From Anaerolineae bacterium (lineage in GTDB: Bacteria; Chloroflexota; Anaerolineae; Aggregatilineales; Phototrophicaceae), in assembly GCA_015492875.1 (NCBI GenBank), contig WGEI01000099.1, forward strand, positions 1 through 7,442: 7,442 bases of DNA. The letters run 5' to 3'. A program made the translations under genes and the position numbers. Within the stretch, counting starts at the first letter, position 1. Every line of letters begins with the position of its first letter. The notes beneath the pieces were generated by a model. It saw nothing but the letters and a program-made list of their open reading frames with translations. It made no database searches and was not told the origin of the DNA. Positions 4,818-7,442 of this stretch are shown piece by piece.

Positions 4818-6605
4818 ATGATTAATACTGTCCTACTCGTGTTCGCCGTTCTGCTTTGCTTCAGTGTAGCCTATCCTTGGGCGCGCTGGTTGTTAACCAC
4901 ACCCTATCGCCAGCAAACCCAACGCCCTGATGACCCCATGCTCACAGTTTGCCTGACCATCGCCCTCAGTGTGGGGTTGGTGACCGTCATCATGCTGGTG
5001 TGGGCGGCGGTTTTACAATCGCCATTGAGCTTCTGGTTGGTGACCATCCCCGCTTTACTGCTCCACGCGCTGGGGTGGTGGGTATGGTTGCGCGTTGCCC
5101 GCCGCCTGCCACCTGTCGATACAGCGGGACGTACATGGTGGCGCAGGCCGTTGCCCTTATTGGCTATGGGCTTAATCGCTCTTATCATACTCGGCGTGTT
5201 GTTTGACGCTGCTTATTGGCCTTTCCGCGATGTCGATACGCTCTCTATTTACGCCCCTATCGCCCTGCGCTTCGTCTATAGCGGGCAGTTCATCGCCGCC
5301 CCAACTTACGGCAGCTACCCCGTGCTGGTGCCGCTCACATTTTCATATCTGCATTTGGCCAATGGTGCGGCTAATGAATATATGTCACGTTTTGTGATTG
5401 CCGCGCTATCGCTGGTCTCTGTTGGGGGCGCGTATCTGTTGGGACGAGACCTGTTCAACCGCAGGGTGGGCATAACAGCGGCCTTCCTCTTCATCACCTC
5501 GCCCATCATCTTGCGCTGGTCAACTGCCGCCTATACTGATTTGCCCGCTGCCGCCTACTATGTGCTGGCTGCGTTTTTCGCGTGGCGGCTGTACACATCG
5601 CCCCATCCCATTTACGCGCTTTTAACTGGCTTGCTGGCTTCATTGGCCGCGTTCAGTAAGAATGGCGCGTTGTTGCTCGCTGGCTCGTTGGTGGGGTGGG
5701 TGATTTATAGCTACTGGGCAAGGTGGCGCAACCCGCCTAGTAGCGGCGAAGCCATCAGCAAACAACATATCCTCCTCATGCTCATCGGCTATCTGCCATT
5801 GGTGGCGCTTTGGTATGGCCATGCCTGGCTTGCCTATGGCTGGGTTATCCCCCCCACCGGCTGGACGGATAAAGCCATCCGCACGTTGCCTAACTTGTTA
5901 ACGCCGATGCGGCAAGTTGGCAATTTCAGCATAGCGGGCGTTTTGAGCGTAATAGCCTGGCCGTTACTTTTAGCTCAGCTTTGGCGGACGCGCTGGCATT
6001 TCGATGCGCGCGTGGTGCTGCTCTTCGGCTTCACGATACCGTTCTGGCTGGTGTGGTGGTGGCTGTTCAGCTATGACCCGCGCTTTTTAGTGATGATATG
6101 GGCGTTGATGAGCGTTGCCGCTGGTTGGCTGGCGGTTAGCGCCCATGATTTATTGCCCGCACGGGCGAAGCCAGCGCTAAACTTCGTCCTGCCGTTGCTT
6201 TTGGTGGCGATTGCCGCCCCAGCTCTGTTTCAAGCGGTTGAACATAAAAACGAACTGCTAAAGACGCCCCTCATCAGCGAAGAAGACCGCCTCCGCTTGT
6301 ATGTGCACGAGGGCTTTGATGTGGTCTTTTGGTTGGAAGAGAACACTTCTCCCGATGATGGCGTGTTGGTGACCGAATACTGGCAGCCGTATTACGTGGC
6401 GAAAACGCACCCGAATACGCTATTCTGCTATAGCCCCCGCGTTTGTGCTGATATGCTCTCGGATTATGCTTATTGGGTAGTGCGCTCCAATGTCGATGTG
6501 TCGCCATGGCTGGAAAGCGGCGCAATTGAACCCGTTTTCAGCGCTGGCGGACGCACTATCTACCGTCTGGTTGATGTTTCCGCCTTGCCTGAGGTGGATG
6601 GGTAG
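4818..6605 (+). CDS. GT-C membrane glycosyltransferase, GT39 (ArnT/PMT-like)
   Basis: A 595-aa polytopic membrane protein of the dolichyl-phosphate-mannose-protein mannosyltransferase-like superfamily. About ten hydrophobic segments run between residues 3 and 470. The first large extracytoplasmic loop carries acidic residues D138 and D140 (FRDVDTLSIYAP), where GT-C enzymes place their catalytic/metal-binding acid. The family-typical segments are GSYPVLVPLTFSYLHLANG (165-183), a YLLGRDLFNRRVGITAA-like segment (206-222), SPIILRWSTAAYTDLPAAA (228-246) and YDPRFLVMIWAL (419-430). A soluble C-terminal domain of about 120 residues (475-595) probably faces outside. Such enzymes move a sugar from a polyprenyl-phosphate donor to a lipid, glycan or protein; the substrate cannot be read from the sequence. 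The ribosome binding site is weak (GGGTGA, 3 bases before the ATG). No other cell-surface polysaccharide genes are adjacent. Confidence 0.88.
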   Translation: MINTVLLVFAVLLCFSVAYPWARWLLTTPYRQQTQRPDDPMLTVCLTIALSVGLVTVIMLVWAAVLQSPLSFWLVTIPALLLHALGWWVWLRVARRLPPVDTAGRTWWRRPLPLLAMGLIALIILGVLFDAAYWPFRDVDTLSIYAPIALRFVYSGQFIAAPTYGSYPVLVPLTFSYLHLANGAANEYMSRFVIAALSLVSVGGAYLLGRDLFNRRVGITAAFLFITSPIILRWSTAAYTDLPAAAYYVLAAFFAWRLYTSPHPIYALLTGLLASLAAFSKNGALLLAGSLVGWVIYSYWARWRNPPSSGEAISKQHILLMLIGYLPLVALWYGHAWLAYGWVIPPTGWTDKAIRTLPNLLTPMRQVGNFSIAGVLSVIAWPLLLAQLWRTRWHFDARVVLLFGFTIPFWLVWWWLFSYDPRFLVMIWALMSVAAGWLAVSAHDLLPARAKPALNFVLPLLLVAIAAPALFQAVEHKNELLKTPLISEEDRLRLYVHEGFDVVFWLEENTSPDDGVLVTEYWQPYYVAKTHPNTLFCYSPRVCADMLSDYAYWVVRSNVDVSPWLESGAIEPVFSAGGRTIYRLVDVSALPEVDG

Positions 6606-6615
6606 AAAATCATAG

Positions 6616-6644
6616 TTGGTGGAACTGTTGCATGGTGTTACAAT
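6616..6644 (+). promoter_or_regulatory. extended -10 promoter of the WD40 gene
   Basis: TTGGTG (6616-6621) is followed after 17 bases by TACAAT (6639-6644), which is preceded by TGT and so forms an extended -10 element. Transcription would start near 6651, about 50 bases before the TTG start. It begins 10 bases after the preceding stop, and no terminator is visible between them. Confidence 0.5.
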
Positions 6645-6689
6645 AGTCGCCGTGTTGCGGAACAACAAACTCACTTTGGCATAATGTGC

Positions 6690-6693
6690 GGAG
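6690..6693 (+). promoter_or_regulatory. ribosome binding site for the TTG start of the WD40 gene
   Basis: GGAG lies 7 bases before TTG at 6701. No in-frame ATG follows until M48, inside the membrane helix, so the TTG is the best start. Confidence 0.6.
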
Positions 6694-6700
6694 CATACGC

Positions 6701-7442
6701 TTGGCTGATACTCAACCCAAGCCGCTGACGACAGCGGCTATTGCGCCCGAAACCCATACGCCACTACAGGCCTCTTCACAAGGCACACCGCTGTGGCTGT
6801 ATATCACTGGCGGCATTGTCGCTTTGCTGTCCTTTTCCCTGATGGGCATTGTACTGCTGAGTGGGCGCAGTGGCGCGAATACCGTCACGCTCTCCACTGT
6901 GACGGAAGAAGCCATTGCCGCGCCGCTGGCCTCCCCCTCTCCAGCATTAAAAGCGGTTGAACATGACAACATGGGCGATTTAGTAGAAGCCCGCGTTCTG
7001 CGTGGGCACACATTGCCCGTCCGCGCCCTTGCCCTATCTCCTGATGGGCAGTTGCTCGTCTCTGGCGGTGGTGATGGCCTCATCCGCCTATGGGAAGCGA
7101 GTACAGGCGTGGCATTGCGTGCCCTAGAAGGCCATAGCGGTGGTGTGACCGCCCTCGCGCTCAGTGCGGATGGCCAGACCTTAGCCACTGGTGGGGTGGA
7201 TGAAGTAGTCCGCATTTGGGATGTTGCCACTCGTACCGAAACCCGTACTATCCCCAATTTTGAAGCCGTCATTACCGCGTTAGCGCTCACCGCTAGTGGC
7301 GATATGGTTGTCGCTGCCGATAAAAGCGGGCGCTTGCAAATCTGGAATACCGCAACGGGCGACCTGCTCCATACTGTCGATGCTGAACAAGGGGTGATTA
7401 TCTCGCTCGCCCTCAGTCCCGATGAAACGCTCATCGCTAGTG
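6701..7442 (+). CDS. membrane-anchored WD40-repeat protein (3' end outside window)
   Basis: The first 247 codons of a protein that continues past the window. Residues 1-30 are hydrophilic, and 31-54 form one transmembrane helix (WLYITGGIVALLSFSLMGIVLL). A Ser/Thr/Ala-rich linker (55-95) leads to WD40 repeats at about 95-135 (RGHTLPVRALALSPDGQ to IRLWEASTG), 138-178 (LEGHSGGVTALALSADGQ to VRIWDVATR), 180-220 (VITALALTASGD to LQIWNTATG) and an incomplete fourth from 222. Repeats 1 and 2 keep the GH dipeptide; repeat 3 does not. A propeller of seven or more blades would need several more repeats downstream. Its likely role is an extracytoplasmic protein-protein scaffold anchored in the membrane, as is common in Chloroflexota and Cyanobacteria; the partner is unknown. 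The start is TTG at 6701, supported by GGAG. The opposite strand also has a long open frame here, but it lacks protein-like features. Confidence 0.88.
   Translation, partial: MADTQPKPLTTAAIAPETHTPLQASSQGTPLWLYITGGIVALLSFSLMGIVLLSGRSGANTVTLSTVTEEAIAAPLASPSPALKAVEHDNMGDLVEARVLRGHTLPVRALALSPDGQLLVSGGGDGLIRLWEASTGVALRALEGHSGGVTALALSADGQTLATGGVDEVVRIWDVATRTETRTIPNFEAVITALALTASGDMVVAADKSGRLQIWNTATGDLLHTVDAEQGVIISLALSPDETLIAS

Noticed and set aside
6680..6685. CATAAT as a -10 for the WD40 gene
   Set aside because: Transcription would start near 6692, inside the GGAG ribosome binding site; the site at 6639-6644 fits better.
6712..7434. Long minus-strand open frame opposite the WD40 gene
   Set aside because: Its composition (Ser/Thr/Ala/Arg-rich, no domain) is that of a shadow frame, while the plus strand encodes clear WD40 repeats.
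1..7442. CRISPR array or tandem repeats
   Set aside because: I saw no regularly spaced repeats; the only repetition is at protein level in the WD40 gene and the Gln-rich part of the VWA gene.

Overview
The window looks like chromosomal DNA from an environmental bacterium of moderate GC content, most likely a member of the Chloroflexota (Anaerolineae-like). I infer this from the gene mix: a CoxE-like VWA protein, a GT39-type membrane glycosyltransferase, a membrane-anchored WD40 protein, a soluble REC-histidine kinase and a small 2Fe-2S ferredoxin. No single marker proves it. Most start sites have a Shine-Dalgarno sequence, and several genes have sigma70-type -10 elements.

Layout. Positions 1-203 are A/T-rich, with no intact gene. 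The minus strand there carries short peptide fragments in different frames that resemble the C-terminus of an IS1634/IS4-like transposase, so this is probably an old insertion-sequence remnant. A clear extended -10 promoter (204-212) then drives a 390-aa response regulator-histidine kinase (258-1430, +). Two terminators facing each other (1487-1516 + and 1536-1565 -) separate it from a 120-aa ferredoxin (1574-1936, -). Upstream of the ferredoxin, on the same strand, are a tRNA-Val(GAC) gene (2137-2209, -) and its strong terminator (2106-2132).

Divergent from the tRNA, a promoter near 2334 starts a two-gene plus-strand unit: a 144-aa membrane/coiled-coil protein of unknown function (2372-2806) and a 461-aa VWA protein of the CoxE-like family with a complete MIDAS motif (2877-4262). 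The VWA gene ends tail-to-tail with a 137-aa TerB-like protein (4259-4672, -), their stop codons overlapping by 2 bases. Divergent from the TerB-like gene is a 595-aa polytopic GT-C glycosyltransferase of the GT39 type (4818-6605, +). The window ends inside a membrane-anchored WD40-repeat protein (6701 onward, +), which appears to start at TTG.

The most interesting part is the centre: a membrane/coiled-coil protein, a CoxE-like VWA protein and a TerB-like protein side by side, with no MoxR-type AAA+ ATPase in the window. VWA and TerB domains recur together in bacterial tellurite/stress (Ter) systems, so a functional link is possible. The sequence alone does not prove it. The other genes look like ordinary housekeeping or accessory genes with separate promoters.
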